Source: Spongiactinospora rosea
Lineage (GTDB): Bacteria; Actinomycetota; Actinomycetes; Streptosporangiales; Streptosporangiaceae
Direction: 5' to 3'
Assembly (NCBI RefSeq): GCF_003315795.1
Contig: NZ_QMEY01000015.1
Coordinates: forward strand, 1-64,000
DNA: 64,000 bases
Position 1 is the first letter of the stretch, and each line of letters starts with the position of its first letter. Shown here piece after piece: positions 34,315-42,422 of the stretch. The notes under the pieces were generated by a model. That model was not told the DNA's origin, made no database searches, and was given only the letters and a program-made list of their open reading frames with translations. Both the position numbers and the translations under genes were made by a program.

Positions 34315-35037
34315 TCACTTCTTCGCAAGGAGGAGTTCTGACGACAAGCCGAGATGGCGATGTAGCGCCCGCCGGCCGAGGGCTGTGACTGCGACGGCGC
34401 GCGTGGTGCCGATGGGAGTGACCCAGCCTGCGTCGAACGCGTGACGGCACAGGACGGCACCGACGGCGCCGGCCAGGTGAGGGCGGCGTTCGGTCCAGTC
34501 CAGGCATGACCGTACCGATGGCCGGCGCGTACCGGCCGTGACGGTGATGCCGAGATCTTCGAGCCAGATCGCTCCGGCGCTGGTGAGCCCGAGTCCGTGT
34601 TCCAGGTCCAGCAGCCCGCGTTCGAGCATCGCATCGGTGATGTCGACCCCCACGGTCCCGGCGAGGTGGTCGTAGCAGGTGCGGGCGTGGGCGAGGGTTC
34701 GCCGGCGACCGGCCGCCGACAGGGAACGGGGCGCCGGGGCGCGCTCGGGCGCCATCGCGGTGAGGCCCTCGATCAGCTCGGCTACGTGCGGACCGGCCAA
34801 GCGCACGTAACGGTGGCGGCCCTGCCGTTCCTCGGCCAGCAGGTTTCCGCGGACGAGCGCGTGCAAGTGCTCGGTCGCGGTCGAGGGCGCCACTCTCCCA
34901 TGGCGGGCCAATTCCGTCGCCGTCCAAGCCCGGCCATCGAGCAGGGCGAGACAGAAGCCTGCCCGCGTACCGTCGGCCAGAAGCTTCGCCACGGTGGCCA
35001 GGTCGGGACCGGCTACATGCGCGCGCTGCGTGTCCAT
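34315..35037 (-). CDS. ArsR-like winged-helix regulator with C-terminal domain
   Basis: A 240-residue protein. The N-terminal HTH reads LATVAKLLADGTRAGFCLAL, ELARHGRVAPSTATEHLHAL and a wing with RQGRHRYVRLAGP. The C-terminal ~130 residues contain a duplicated-looking helical part (RGLLDLEHGLGLTSAGAIWLEDLG) and CLDWTERRPHLAGAVGAVLC, as in the larger ArsR-like regulators of actinobacteria. ATG 35037 is chosen at the fold start. It is divergent from the flavin reductase 65 bp away, its likely target. Confidence 0.88.
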   Translation of the reverse strand: MDTQRAHVAGPDLATVAKLLADGTRAGFCLALLDGRAWTATELARHGRVAPSTATEHLHALVRGNLLAEERQGRHRYVRLAGPHVAELIEGLTAMAPERAPAPRSLSAAGRRRTLAHARTCYDHLAGTVGVDITDAMLERGLLDLEHGLGLTSAGAIWLEDLGITVTAGTRRPSVRSCLDWTERRPHLAGAVGAVLCRHAFDAGWVTPIGTTRAVAVTALGRRALHRHLGLSSELLLAKK

Positions 35038-35102
35038 GCCGCCGATTGTCCCCCTGTGACGCTTCGGCCCAGGCCGAAACGACCGGCCCCTAGGCTGCCG
35101 CC

Positions 35103-35768
35103 ATGAACACGGCACCTCCCCGCATCCACGTGGAGATCGAGCCGAGCATCTTGTACTTCGGGACGCCGGTGGTGCTCCTGTCGACGGAGAATCAGGATGG
35201 CTCGTTTAACCTTGCCCCGATATCGTCCGCATGGGCCCTCGGACAGACGGTCGTGATGGGGCTGGGCCCCGATGGGCAGACCGCGCACAATCTCGGTAGC
35301 CGCCCTGACCTGGTCATCAACCTGCCGGCCCCTGCCCAGTGGCCGGCCGTGGAGCGGCTGGCGGCACTGACCGGCCGAAGTCCAGTGCCTTCCGGCAAAC
35401 CCGAGGACTGCCGCTTCGAGCCGGACAAGTTCGCCGCCGCGGATCTGACCGGCGAGCCCTCCCATCTGGTCCGGCCGCCTCGCGTCGCCGGATGCCCGAT
35501 CCAGTTGGAGGCCCGTGCCGGGCGGGTGCAGCCGGACGTCTTCGGGGACTTCCTCATCGTCGAGGCCGTCGTGTGCAAGGTGCACGCAGACTCCCGCATC
35601 GTCGTTCCCGGCACTGACCACATCGATCCCGCAGCGTGGAGCCCCCTTATCTACAACTTCCGCCACTACTTCGGACTCGGCCCGGAACTCGGCCACTCCT
35701 ACCGCACCCGGACACCCCGCCGGAGTCATCCGCCCGGCCCTCGGGGAGTATCGAACGGAGGGTGCTGA
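35103..35768 (+). CDS. Flavin reductase family protein (split-barrel FMN binding)
   Basis: About 221 residues with the flavin-reductase-like split barrel: PVVLLSTENQDGSFNLAPIS, SAWALGQTVVMGLG, NLGSRPDLVINLP and later GDFLIVEAVV. A terminal RHYFGLGPELGHSYRTRTP is the usual family end; the 20 extra residues after it overlap the converging monooxygenase gene and are probably read-through tail. Members use FMN to reduce or oxygenate substrates or supply reduced flavin. It may serve the neighbouring FAD monooxygenase, but this is only positional inference. Confidence 0.85.
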   Translation: MNTAPPRIHVEIEPSILYFGTPVVLLSTENQDGSFNLAPISSAWALGQTVVMGLGPDGQTAHNLGSRPDLVINLPAPAQWPAVERLAALTGRSPVPSGKPEDCRFEPDKFAAADLTGEPSHLVRPPRVAGCPIQLEARAGRVQPDVFGDFLIVEAVVCKVHADSRIVVPGTDHIDPAAWSPLIYNFRHYFGLGPELGHSYRTRTPRRSHPPGPRGVSNGGC

Positions 35769-36999
35769 TCGGCGCCGGGTTCCCAGGGAGCCGCCAGGTG
35801 CCGCCGCGGTCGCTCTTCGAAAAGCGCGCGGCGAGGCCGGGAAGGTGCAGGAAGCACGCCAGGGCGGTGGCGGCCTGGAAGGCGTCGATCGCACGCTGGG
35901 TCATCGGCATGCCCAGGCGCAGGAGACGCGGGTTCACCTCGCCCTGGATCTCGTTGACGAAGGGCCGCAGCACGCTGTCGTAGTTCGCCAGCGCGGTCGG
36001 CAGGTCGCCCGGGTGCCGGTTGATCTCGCCCGCCAGGACGTGGGCGCCGGCCAGGCCGCCGGAGACGCCCATGCCGCTGTAAGGGGAGGCGCAGTGGGCG
36101 GCGTCGCCGACCAGGACCACACGGCCCTTGGACCAGGTGCCGGTTCGGACCTGGACGATCTCCTGGGAGTAGAAGAAGGGGCTGGTCCGCATGCCGTCGA
36201 TGAAGCGCTCGGTCTGCCAGCCCGCGTCGCGAAATCTGCTCGCCCAGAAGTTCCGCTGGCGCTCGACCGGTTCCCGGTGGATCGCCGAGGCCTCCTCGGA
36301 CTCCTCCCGCAGCACGAAGTACACCTGCGTCTCGGTCGGGTTGTGGCTGCGGCGCATGATCTGACGGCCACCCGGGACCAGGTAGGTGTCCCGGATGTCG
36401 CCGTCGGACGCGATGCGCGGGATGAACCAGTAGGCCATGTGGATGCCGACCCGCCAGTACGGGTCGCGGCCCGCGGGGAGGATCGCCCGCCGGATGCGCG
36501 ATCCCTGCCCGTCCGCGCCGACCAGGAGGTCGAACTCGCCGGAGGTCCCGTCGGAGAAGTGAGCGATGACCTTCCGCTCGTCCTGCTCGAAGCCGTCCAC
36601 GCTCACGCCGAAGACGTGCTCGGCGTCGTCCTTCGACGCGTCGTGCAGGATGCGTACCAGGTCACCGCGCATGATCTCGTACTCGGAGGTGAGGGTCTGC
36701 CGGCCCCGGCCGGAGGTGTTGGCCATGATCGTCGCCTTGGTCCTGCCGCGCGCGTCGACGAAGGCGACGCCCGCCTCGTCCACCAGCCTGCCGCGGACGG
36801 CGTCAAGAAGCCCCATCCGCTCGACGGCCTCGATGCCCTGTCCCTGGAGGTCGACCTGCGCCCCGGTGGCCCGCAGCACCGGAAAACGTTCGACGACGGT
36901 CACCCTGTGGCCGCCCCGCGTGAGCCAGAAGGCCAGCGCCTGGCCCGCTATCCCGCCGCCGGCGACAAGAACCCGCAGGGGGTCCGGACTGTCGGCCAT
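35647..36999 (-). CDS. FAD-dependent monooxygenase paired with a tetO-like operator
   Basis: A ~450-residue class A flavin monooxygenase. The motifs are VLVAGGGIAGQALAFWL (GxGxxG, residues ~10-26), LLVGADGQGSRIRRAI (DG) and RVVLVGDAAHCASPYSGMGVSGGLAGAHVLAG (GD, shown in part). Start ATG 36999 lies after GAGGTG; GTG 37008 is also possible. The 3' end overlaps the converging flavin-reductase gene by 122 bp. It is divergent from TetR with an exact TCTATCAGTGATAGA operator. By analogy with TetX it may act on tetracycline-like polycyclic compounds. Confidence 0.9.
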   Translation of the reverse strand: MADSPDPLRVLVAGGGIAGQALAFWLTRGGHRVTVVERFPVLRATGAQVDLQGQGIEAVERMGLLDAVRGRLVDEAGVAFVDARGRTKATIMANTSGRGRQTLTSEYEIMRGDLVRILHDASKDDAEHVFGVSVDGFEQDERKVIAHFSDGTSGEFDLLVGADGQGSRIRRAILPAGRDPYWRVGIHMAYWFIPRIASDGDIRDTYLVPGGRQIMRRSHNPTETQVYFVLREESEEASAIHREPVERQRNFWASRFRDAGWQTERFIDGMRTSPFFYSQEIVQVRTGTWSKGRVVLVGDAAHCASPYSGMGVSGGLAGAHVLAGEINRHPGDLPTALANYDSVLRPFVNEIQGEVNPRLLRLGMPMTQRAIDAFQAATALACFLHLPGLAARFSKSDRGGTWRLPGNPAPISTLRSILPEGRADDSGGVSGCGRSGRVPGRVRSSGGSCR

Positions 37000-37015
37000 A
37001 CCCATCACCTCAAAA

Positions 37016-37062
37016 TCTATCAGTGAATGATTCCTCTCCCAGGGTCATCTATCAGTGATAGA
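37016..37062. promoter_or_regulatory. Two tetO-like operators (TCTATCAGTGATAGA)
   Basis: TCTATCAGTGATAGA at 37048-37062 is a perfect 15-bp palindrome essentially identical to the core of classical tet operators. A degenerate copy TCTATCAGTGAATGA lies at 37016-37030. The copies are 32 bp apart between the divergent monooxygenase and TetR genes, as in classical tetR-controlled loci. Confidence 0.9.
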
Positions 37063-37071
37063 TTTGTCAAC

Positions 37072-37659
37072 GTGACCAAGGTGAACCGCGAGATCGTCGT
37101 CTCCGAAGCGCTCGACCTGCTCGACGAGGTCGGGCTGGACGCGGTCAGTACGCGGCGGCTGGCGCAGCGGCTGGGCGTCGAACAGCCCTCGCTCTACTGG
37201 TACTTCCGCACCAAGAAGGACCTCCTGGCCGCCATGGCGCAGGCGGCGATGGCACCGCATTCGGCCGCCCCGCTGCCGACGCCCGACGACGACTGGCGCG
37301 AGTGGTTCCTGGACAACACGCGAAGCTTCCGGCGCACCCTGCTGATGCGCAGGGACGGCGCACGCCTCCACGCGGGCAGCACTCCCGTCGGCGACCTCGA
37401 CCGGATCCGCCGCAAAATGGACTTCCTGGTCACCTCCGGAGTGCCGGAGCGGGACGCCCAGACGGCGATGCTGGCCGCCGGCCGTTTCACTGTCGGCAGT
37501 GTCCTGGAAGAACAGGCGGACGCCGGCTCCGGCGACGGCTCGGATCCACCGGCGGACGTGCCGATGATCGACCACGAGTCGGCATTCGAGGCCGGCCTGG
37601 CCCTCATCCTGGACGGCCTGCTGCACCACACCGCACTGCGGGCCGCCGGTGATCGCTGA
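37072..37659 (+). CDS. TetR-family regulator, TetR(class)-like
   Basis: A 195-residue repressor starting at GTG 37072 (VTKVNREIVVSEALDLLDEVG). The HTH helix LAQRLGVEQPSLYWYFRTKKDLL closely follows classical TetR (residues ~29-51), and the C-terminal TetR_C-like domain contains ARLHAGSTPVGDLDRI. Together with the exact tetO-like palindrome ahead of it this is very close in design to a tetracycline repressor. It likely controls the divergent FAD monooxygenase. The inducer is not proven. Confidence 0.93.
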   Translation: MTKVNREIVVSEALDLLDEVGLDAVSTRRLAQRLGVEQPSLYWYFRTKKDLLAAMAQAAMAPHSAAPLPTPDDDWREWFLDNTRSFRRTLLMRRDGARLHAGSTPVGDLDRIRRKMDFLVTSGVPERDAQTAMLAAGRFTVGSVLEEQADAGSGDGSDPPADVPMIDHESAFEAGLALILDGLLHHTALRAAGDR

Positions 37660-37884
37660 CTGGCGCCGCCACCGCCATCTGGCCACCCCTTGAATATGAT
37701 CAATTGCCCTCAATCGGGGCGTGTTGTGGTGGCCCTGCGCACCCTCGGCGCTCTGGCCCTGTCCGCGGCCGTCCTCGCCGAGCCCGCGGAGCCTCCCCCC
37801 GGCCACCTCCAGGTCGGTGACGGGGTTCTCGCTGAGGAGAATCCGGGTGCCTCCATCTGCCGTGCCGGGCGGGCCGAGGTCGGC
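37660..37884. other. Short gap with no intact gene
   Basis: Frames here are weak. A minus-strand piece (ILLSENPVTDLEVAGGRLRG) looks protein-like and may be a fragment of a lost gene, but no start, family or ribosome site supports it. Confidence 0.3.
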
Positions 37885-39522
37885 TCAGGGGTTCAGGGGC
37901 GGGGTGCTCTTCGGTGGGCGGCGGTGGTGGGTGGCCTGCTCGTAGTCGAAGGCGAGGCCGAGCAGGGTCGGTTCGCTGAAGGGGCGTCCGAGCAGTTCGA
38001 CTCCCACCGGCATGCCGTCGGGTGTGAAACCGGCCGGGATCGTCAGAGCGGGAAATCCGGTGTTGGCGGCGAGGGGGCAGATCCTGAGCCCCGCCTGGGG
38101 CTGCCCGATCGGGGCGGCCTGCTGGGAGACCGCCGGGTAGACCAGTGCGTCCAGGTCGTTGTCCCGCAACAGCTCGTGGAGCAGATGTTGCGCCTCCGTG
38201 CGCCGGGCCAGCCGCTGGCGATAGCCGTCTTGCGGGGCGGTCGAGCCGCCCAGCCGTTCCTTGAGTCGCTGCAAGACCGTGGGCGTGACCTGGCCGGAGG
38301 TGACGATGTCGGCCAGGGTCACGATGTCGGCCGGTGGCTCCAGCCGGGCCAGTGAGCGTGGGAATCGTGAACCCGGTGCGGCCAGGTAGCGGTTGAGGTC
38401 GCGTTCGACCTCGTCGGCGAACACGCTGGAGCCGTCCAGCGCCGACATCAGCGCGGGCTGGGCGGGCAGGTCGATGATGGTCGCGCCCTGCGCGGCCATG
38501 TCCCCGGCGGCCGCCCGGACCAGCGCCGTCGTCGTCTGCGCGGGCGCCGACGTGCTCAGGTAGTCGGTGAACACGCCGATGCGGGCGTCGACCAGAGCCT
38601 TGTCGTTCAGGGTGGCGGTGTAGGTGCGCGGGATCCGGCCGATGGACGCCTTGGTGGACGGGTCGTCCGGATCGTATCCGGCGGTGGCGTCCAGGATCAG
38701 GGCGATGTCGCTGACCGACTTGGCCATGGGGCCGCCGACGTCCTGGGTGTCGGAGAGGGGCGCGATGCCGTCGCGGCTGGACAGGCCCTGGCTCGGACGC
38801 AGCCCGACCAGGCTGTTGTGCGCCGCCGGGCTGCGGATGGAGCCGCAGGTGTCCGAGCCCAGCCCGGCCGCGCCGAAGCCGGCCGCGACACCGGCACCCG
38901 TGCCGCCGCTGGAGCCGCCCGGGTTGCGGGTCTGGTCGTAGGGGTTGCGGGTCTGCCCGCCAAGCGAGCTGATGGTCTCGATGCCGGAGGCGAACTCGTG
39001 CATGTTGGTCTTGGCGATGACGATCGCGCCCGCCGCGCGCAGCCGCGCGACCTGCTCGGCGTCATCGGCGGTACGCCAGTGCCGCAGCGCCAGCGAGCCG
39101 CTGGACGTGGGCATGTCCGCGGTGTCGTAGTTGTCCTTGATCAGGAGCGGGATGCCGTGCAGCGGGCCGCGGATGCGTCCCTTCCGGCGTTCGGCGTCGA
39201 GCCGGGCGGCATCGGCGATGGCCGTCGGGTCCCGGCGGATGATCGCATTGACACCGGGCTGGTCGGCGTACGCCCGCTCGTAGGCGTCGATGCGCGCCTG
39301 GTACGCCTTGACCAGTCCGACAGAGGTGACCTGGCCGCGCGCCAGTAGGTCGCGCAACCCGGTGGCGTCCAGGTCCACCACCCACTCGGCGATGCGGGCC
39401 GGCGCGGCCCGGTCGCCCGCGTCGCCGAGCGCGGCACCGGCCGCGACCGGAGACGTCGTAAGGACGATACCGGCCGCCAAGGCCGCCACTCGGGTGTGCC
39501 GGTTCCGCCTTCGTCTTGCCAC
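37885..39522 (-). CDS. Secreted amidase-signature hydrolase
   Basis: A 545-residue enzyme. An N-terminal signal sequence (RVAALAAGIVLTTSPVAAGAA) indicates export. The amidase signature is complete: catalytic Lys in LLIKDNYDT (~residue 129), GGSSGGTGAGVAAG with the cis-Ser, and Ser nucleophile in GSDTCGSIRSPA. The C-terminal block FPALTIPAGFTPDGMPVGVELLG is also present. It hydrolyses a C-N amide bond of an unknown extracellular substrate. It is preceded by ~280 bp of AT-rich spacer and has no obvious operon partner. Confidence 0.93.
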   Translation of the reverse strand: MARRRRNRHTRVAALAAGIVLTTSPVAAGAALGDAGDRAAPARIAEWVVDLDATGLRDLLARGQVTSVGLVKAYQARIDAYERAYADQPGVNAIIRRDPTAIADAARLDAERRKGRIRGPLHGIPLLIKDNYDTADMPTSSGSLALRHWRTADDAEQVARLRAAGAIVIAKTNMHEFASGIETISSLGGQTRNPYDQTRNPGGSSGGTGAGVAAGFGAAGLGSDTCGSIRSPAAHNSLVGLRPSQGLSSRDGIAPLSDTQDVGGPMAKSVSDIALILDATAGYDPDDPSTKASIGRIPRTYTATLNDKALVDARIGVFTDYLSTSAPAQTTTALVRAAAGDMAAQGATIIDLPAQPALMSALDGSSVFADEVERDLNRYLAAPGSRFPRSLARLEPPADIVTLADIVTSGQVTPTVLQRLKERLGGSTAPQDGYRQRLARRTEAQHLLHELLRDNDLDALVYPAVSQQAAPIGQPQAGLRICPLAANTGFPALTIPAGFTPDGMPVGVELLGRPFSEPTLLGLAFDYEQATHHRRPPKSTPPLNP

Positions 39523-39768
39523 ATCGGCCTCCTCGTCACCGATTGGCGCCTCGATGCACGGCGCAGGAACGAGCGCGTCGGCCCTGCCGACCGTGAACGG
39601 CCGCTTACCGTGCCGCCTGGATTATTGCTCCGCTGTGCTGTCGCGGCCATCCCCCAGATGGGCGCATCGCAAGCGCCTCTCCCCGGCTCGTTGATCAACT
39701 TTCGGGAATTGACATTCTCGTGAGTTGAGTAGGCAACATCACGGCGCAACAAACCCGCTTTATTGAAT

Positions 39769-39805
39769 TTGAATTTCTGGAAAATCAAGGTGCTACGCTA
39801 CCGAC
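39769..39805 (+). promoter_or_regulatory. Promoter of a leaderless gene
   Basis: TTGAAT (39769-39774) and TACGCT (39794-39799) are separated by 19 bp, and the GTG start at 39806 follows the -10 box by six bases. Transcription should begin at or next to the GTG, giving a leaderless message. The surrounding 39690-39800 is unusually AT-rich. Confidence 0.55.
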
Positions 39806-41032
39806 GTGACCACGAAGATCAGTGGCGGGGCCCGGCCGTGTAAGCACTGCGGTGCGGTGATCGAGCAGCGGCAGGGGCGAGGCAGGCCGCGGGAGTACTG
39901 CCCGCAGAATGACTGCCAGGCAGTGGCGAAGCGGGAACGTGAGCTGCGGCGCGCGACCCCGGGCCTGGAAGGGACACTGGCCAGGGTCGAAGATCTCTAC
40001 GACCGCATGGAGAAGGGACTGGCCGCCGCGATCAGCCCGCTGGCGGAGGTCTTGGCGCAGGAGCTGAGCCCGGCCGGGGTGGAGGCCAAGGTCAGCGCGA
40101 TCCAGGCCGAGGCGCACACCCGGGTGGCCATCGCGCGCACCGAGCGCGAGCAGGCGTTCGAGCAGGTACGGTTGGCGCGCGAGGCCACCGAGCACGCCCG
40201 GCGGGAGCGCGCGGCGATGCAGGAAAGCGAACTGCAGGCCATCGCCGACCGCGACGCGGCGCTCGCCGACGCTGAGACCGCGCGCGAGCAGGCGCTGGCC
40301 GCGCTCCGCGAGGCCGCCACGACCGAACGCCGCGCCAAACTCGCCGCACAGGAGGCCGAGCGCCGAGCCGATCAGGCGGAGCGGGCCCGCGACACGGCAC
40401 GGCGGGAGATGGCCGAGAAGGTCGAGACCGCCGAACGCGTACGTGACGAGATCGCCAGAGAGATGGCCGAGCGGGTGGAGACCGCCCGGGCCGAGACGCG
40501 GCAGGCGAAGGAGGAGTCCGCGCAGGCCGCCGAGGAGGTACGGCTGGCCCACGCGGAGCGTGACGCGGCCCGCGACGACGCGCTCACCGCGCGGCAGGCC
40601 GCCCAGGACGCCGAACGCGCCACCGCCGCCGCCCGCGCCCAGGCCCAGGCCGCCGAGGCGGAACGGGACAGAGCGGTCTCACGAGCGGAGGCCGCCGAAC
40701 AGGGGCGCGCGGAGGCGCTGTCGGAGGCGGCGGAGTGCCGGGCGCAGGCCGTACAGGCCAGAGAGCACGCGGCCCGGGATCAGGAGCGTGCGACAGAGGC
40801 GGAGCAGGCACGCGCGGCGGCCACGGCCGAGGCCGAACGCCTCACCATGGACCTGGCCCTGGAACGCGCCCGCATCACCGACCTGCGCGGCGAACTGGCC
40901 CGCGTCCGCGCCGAAGCCGACGCCCTCCGCGAACGCGCCGTGGCCGCCGAACTCCGCGCCCCCACCCCCAAGCCCCCCGGCCCCGCCCCTGAAGGTGCTT
41001 CGCGGGCGCCCGCGGCAGGCGACCCGGACTAG
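39806..41032 (+). CDS. Zinc-finger coiled-coil protein (KfrA-like design)
   Basis: A 408-residue protein. Residues ~10-40 contain a putative zinc knuckle (CKHCGAVIEQ...YCPQNDC) with a basic RGRPRE stretch. From ~65 to ~390 it is a single long coiled coil of Ala/Glu/Arg heptads (ERAAMQESELQAIADRDAAL and similar). The tail is proline-rich. A DNA-binding head with a long rod is the design of KfrA-like plasmid proteins, and such genes sit beside integrases in actinobacterial mobile elements. Tn3 and integrase scars lie immediately downstream, so an element-borne maintenance role is plausible. Not proven. Confidence 0.75.
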   Translation: MTTKISGGARPCKHCGAVIEQRQGRGRPREYCPQNDCQAVAKRERELRRATPGLEGTLARVEDLYDRMEKGLAAAISPLAEVLAQELSPAGVEAKVSAIQAEAHTRVAIARTEREQAFEQVRLAREATEHARRERAAMQESELQAIADRDAALADAETAREQALAALREAATTERRAKLAAQEAERRADQAERARDTARREMAEKVETAERVRDEIAREMAERVETARAETRQAKEESAQAAEEVRLAHAERDAARDDALTARQAAQDAERATAAARAQAQAAEAERDRAVSRAEAAEQGRAEALSEAAECRAQAVQAREHAARDQERATEAEQARAAATAEAERLTMDLALERARITDLRGELARVRAEADALRERAVAAELRAPTPKPPGPAPEGASRAPAAGDPD

Positions 41033-41075
41033 CCTTATGATCGTGGTTGCGTGCCTCACGGCGGGCAGTGACTCG

Positions 41076-41240
41076 GCTGGTACGGGGTTGAGGAACCGGC
41101 AGTTGCGTGCCCGGGGAGTGCCGGTCAAGGACGAGGGCGTGGCCCGGCTCAGCCCGCCAGGACACGCCCACCTCAACTGCCTGGGCCGCTACGTCATCGC
41201 CTCCCCGGCCCCGGACAAGGGCCTGCGGCCGCTGCAAGCG
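41076..41240 (+). pseudogene. Tn3 transposase C-terminal fragment
   Basis: The frame reads LRARGVPVKDEGVARLSPPG, then HLNCLGRYVIASPAPDKGLRPL. This matches the characteristic end of Tn3 TnpA proteins (..DVARLSP..HLNxLGRY..). Only ~55 codons remain. It is not derived from the intact tnpA at 4.5-7.4 kb, whose C-terminus differs. Confidence 0.75.
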
Positions 41241-41340
41241 GCTCTCTTCGGCTTAACGTTGACGAAGCTGTCACCAGGTACACGCGATTGCGTTATCCCT
41301 GCTCAGAGCAGCCTGAACCGGGAGAGGGCCAACTGTGCGA

Positions 41341-41760
41341 TCAATGTGCCGCTTGGTCGCGGCGTCGGCGGGCGGCGCGGATCTCGGTGTCGGCGACCTT
41401 GTCGTCGAGCAGCGCGTACAGCTGCGTGGTCTCGGCAGAAGCGTGACCGAGGCGGCGGCGAACTGCCTCGATGGACACCCCGGCGTTGATGAGCTCGGTG
41501 GCGTGGGCATGACGCAGCTGGTGGATGTCGATCTCGACTTTCGCTGCGGCGCAGTAGGTCTGCCGGCGGTGGTGGGCGGCGTCGTAGGACAGGGGCCCGC
41601 CGCGACCGTTGATGGAGGCGCGGAACTGTGGCCCGGCGGTGTGGCCGGCGCGGGTCAGGTAGAGCTTGAGCAGGGTGACGTAGCAGCGGTCGTCGAGCAG
41701 GACGGTGCGGACGCTGCCGCCCTTGCCGTGAATGCGGACGTGTTCGTCCGTGCCGACCCC
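41341..41760 (-). pseudogene. Tyrosine recombinase catalytic-domain fragment
   Basis: The frame retains HGKGGSVRTVLLDD (catalytic Lys hairpin), IDIHQLRHAHATELINAGV (HxxR), RRLGHASAETTQLY (second His and the Tyr nucleophile). The first catalytic Arg and the whole N-terminal core-binding domain are missing; upstream the frame is fused to copy B of the 100-bp repeat. It therefore cannot be a complete integrase and is a truncated remnant. Confidence 0.85.
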
Positions 41761-41770
41761 ATCCGCCGGG

Positions 41771-41868
41771 TTGCCAGATAACCGGGAATCGAAGCGCTCG
41801 CGCCGGGCGACGGCCGCCCGGCTCGCGCTACCCTGGTGATCGCCATCTTGCCAGATAACGGAGGTCAT
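41771..41868 (-). repeat. Copy B of the ~100-bp repeat, inverted relative to copy A
   Basis: On the minus strand TTATCTGGCAA occurs at 41858-41848 and again at 41781-41771, the same 77-bp spacing as copy A (1351-1448). Flanking GACCTCCG / CGATTCCCGG parts and most of the spacer also match. It directly precedes the integrase fragment on the same strand. Confidence 0.7.
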
Positions 41869-42004
41869 CCCGCAACTGACGACCTTCGATCACGTCCCGT
41901 GCGCATGAGGAGTTCGTGGCGGCAGCCCGTACGACCAGCTGACTCGCGGTCGTGCGGTTGAGCGCGTTGAGCTGGGGCGGAAAGAGATCGCAAGGCGGCG
42001 AACC

Positions 42005-42200
42005 TGAAATAGACAGGAAAGGCATCCATTGTAGTTCGCTGATCGCGAGGATCAGCAACGACCACTACAGGGTCGGCAGCAGGGCCTTGATCGAGGCGCG
42101 CCAGGCGGGCTTTCTCCAGCTGCGCGTCAACGACGCCGACGGTTGCCTGCGCCACGGCGACGGCGCAGTCGGCGTGAGGATCTCGGTCACCGACCACTGA
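42005..42200 (+). pseudogene. Possible LecA/PA-IL-like beta-sandwich fragment
   Basis: The frame SSLIARISNDHYRVGSRALI then AGFLQLRVNDADGC and GDGAVGVRI has the pattern of calcium-binding PA-IL-like domains (LxGRIGxG..VG..GxLxLRVND..). It has no start or signal and may be the tail of a lost secreted or kinase-linked domain. Confidence 0.35.
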
Positions 42201-42422
42201 GCCGTGCTCCCAGAAGATCATGACGTGGTCGGCGCCTCCCTCCCCCATCACCCGCAGCAGCCGCTTTGCGTCCCCACCCCCAACGGATGACCCCATATGC
42301 GCAAGAGAGATGTCCGTTCAACTACAGCCGGCGCCGGCCCGAGTTCCCGGGCAGGGGCCGCGCCGCCGCCGGCGGCCTCCGAGCGCCCGAGCCCCTGGCC
42401 GCATGTGCGCGTCCCAGCGACC

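Noticed and set aside
41341..41868. Complete 175-residue integrase
   Set aside because: The first catalytic Arg and the N-terminal core-binding domain are missing, and the first ~35 codons are translated repeat copy B.
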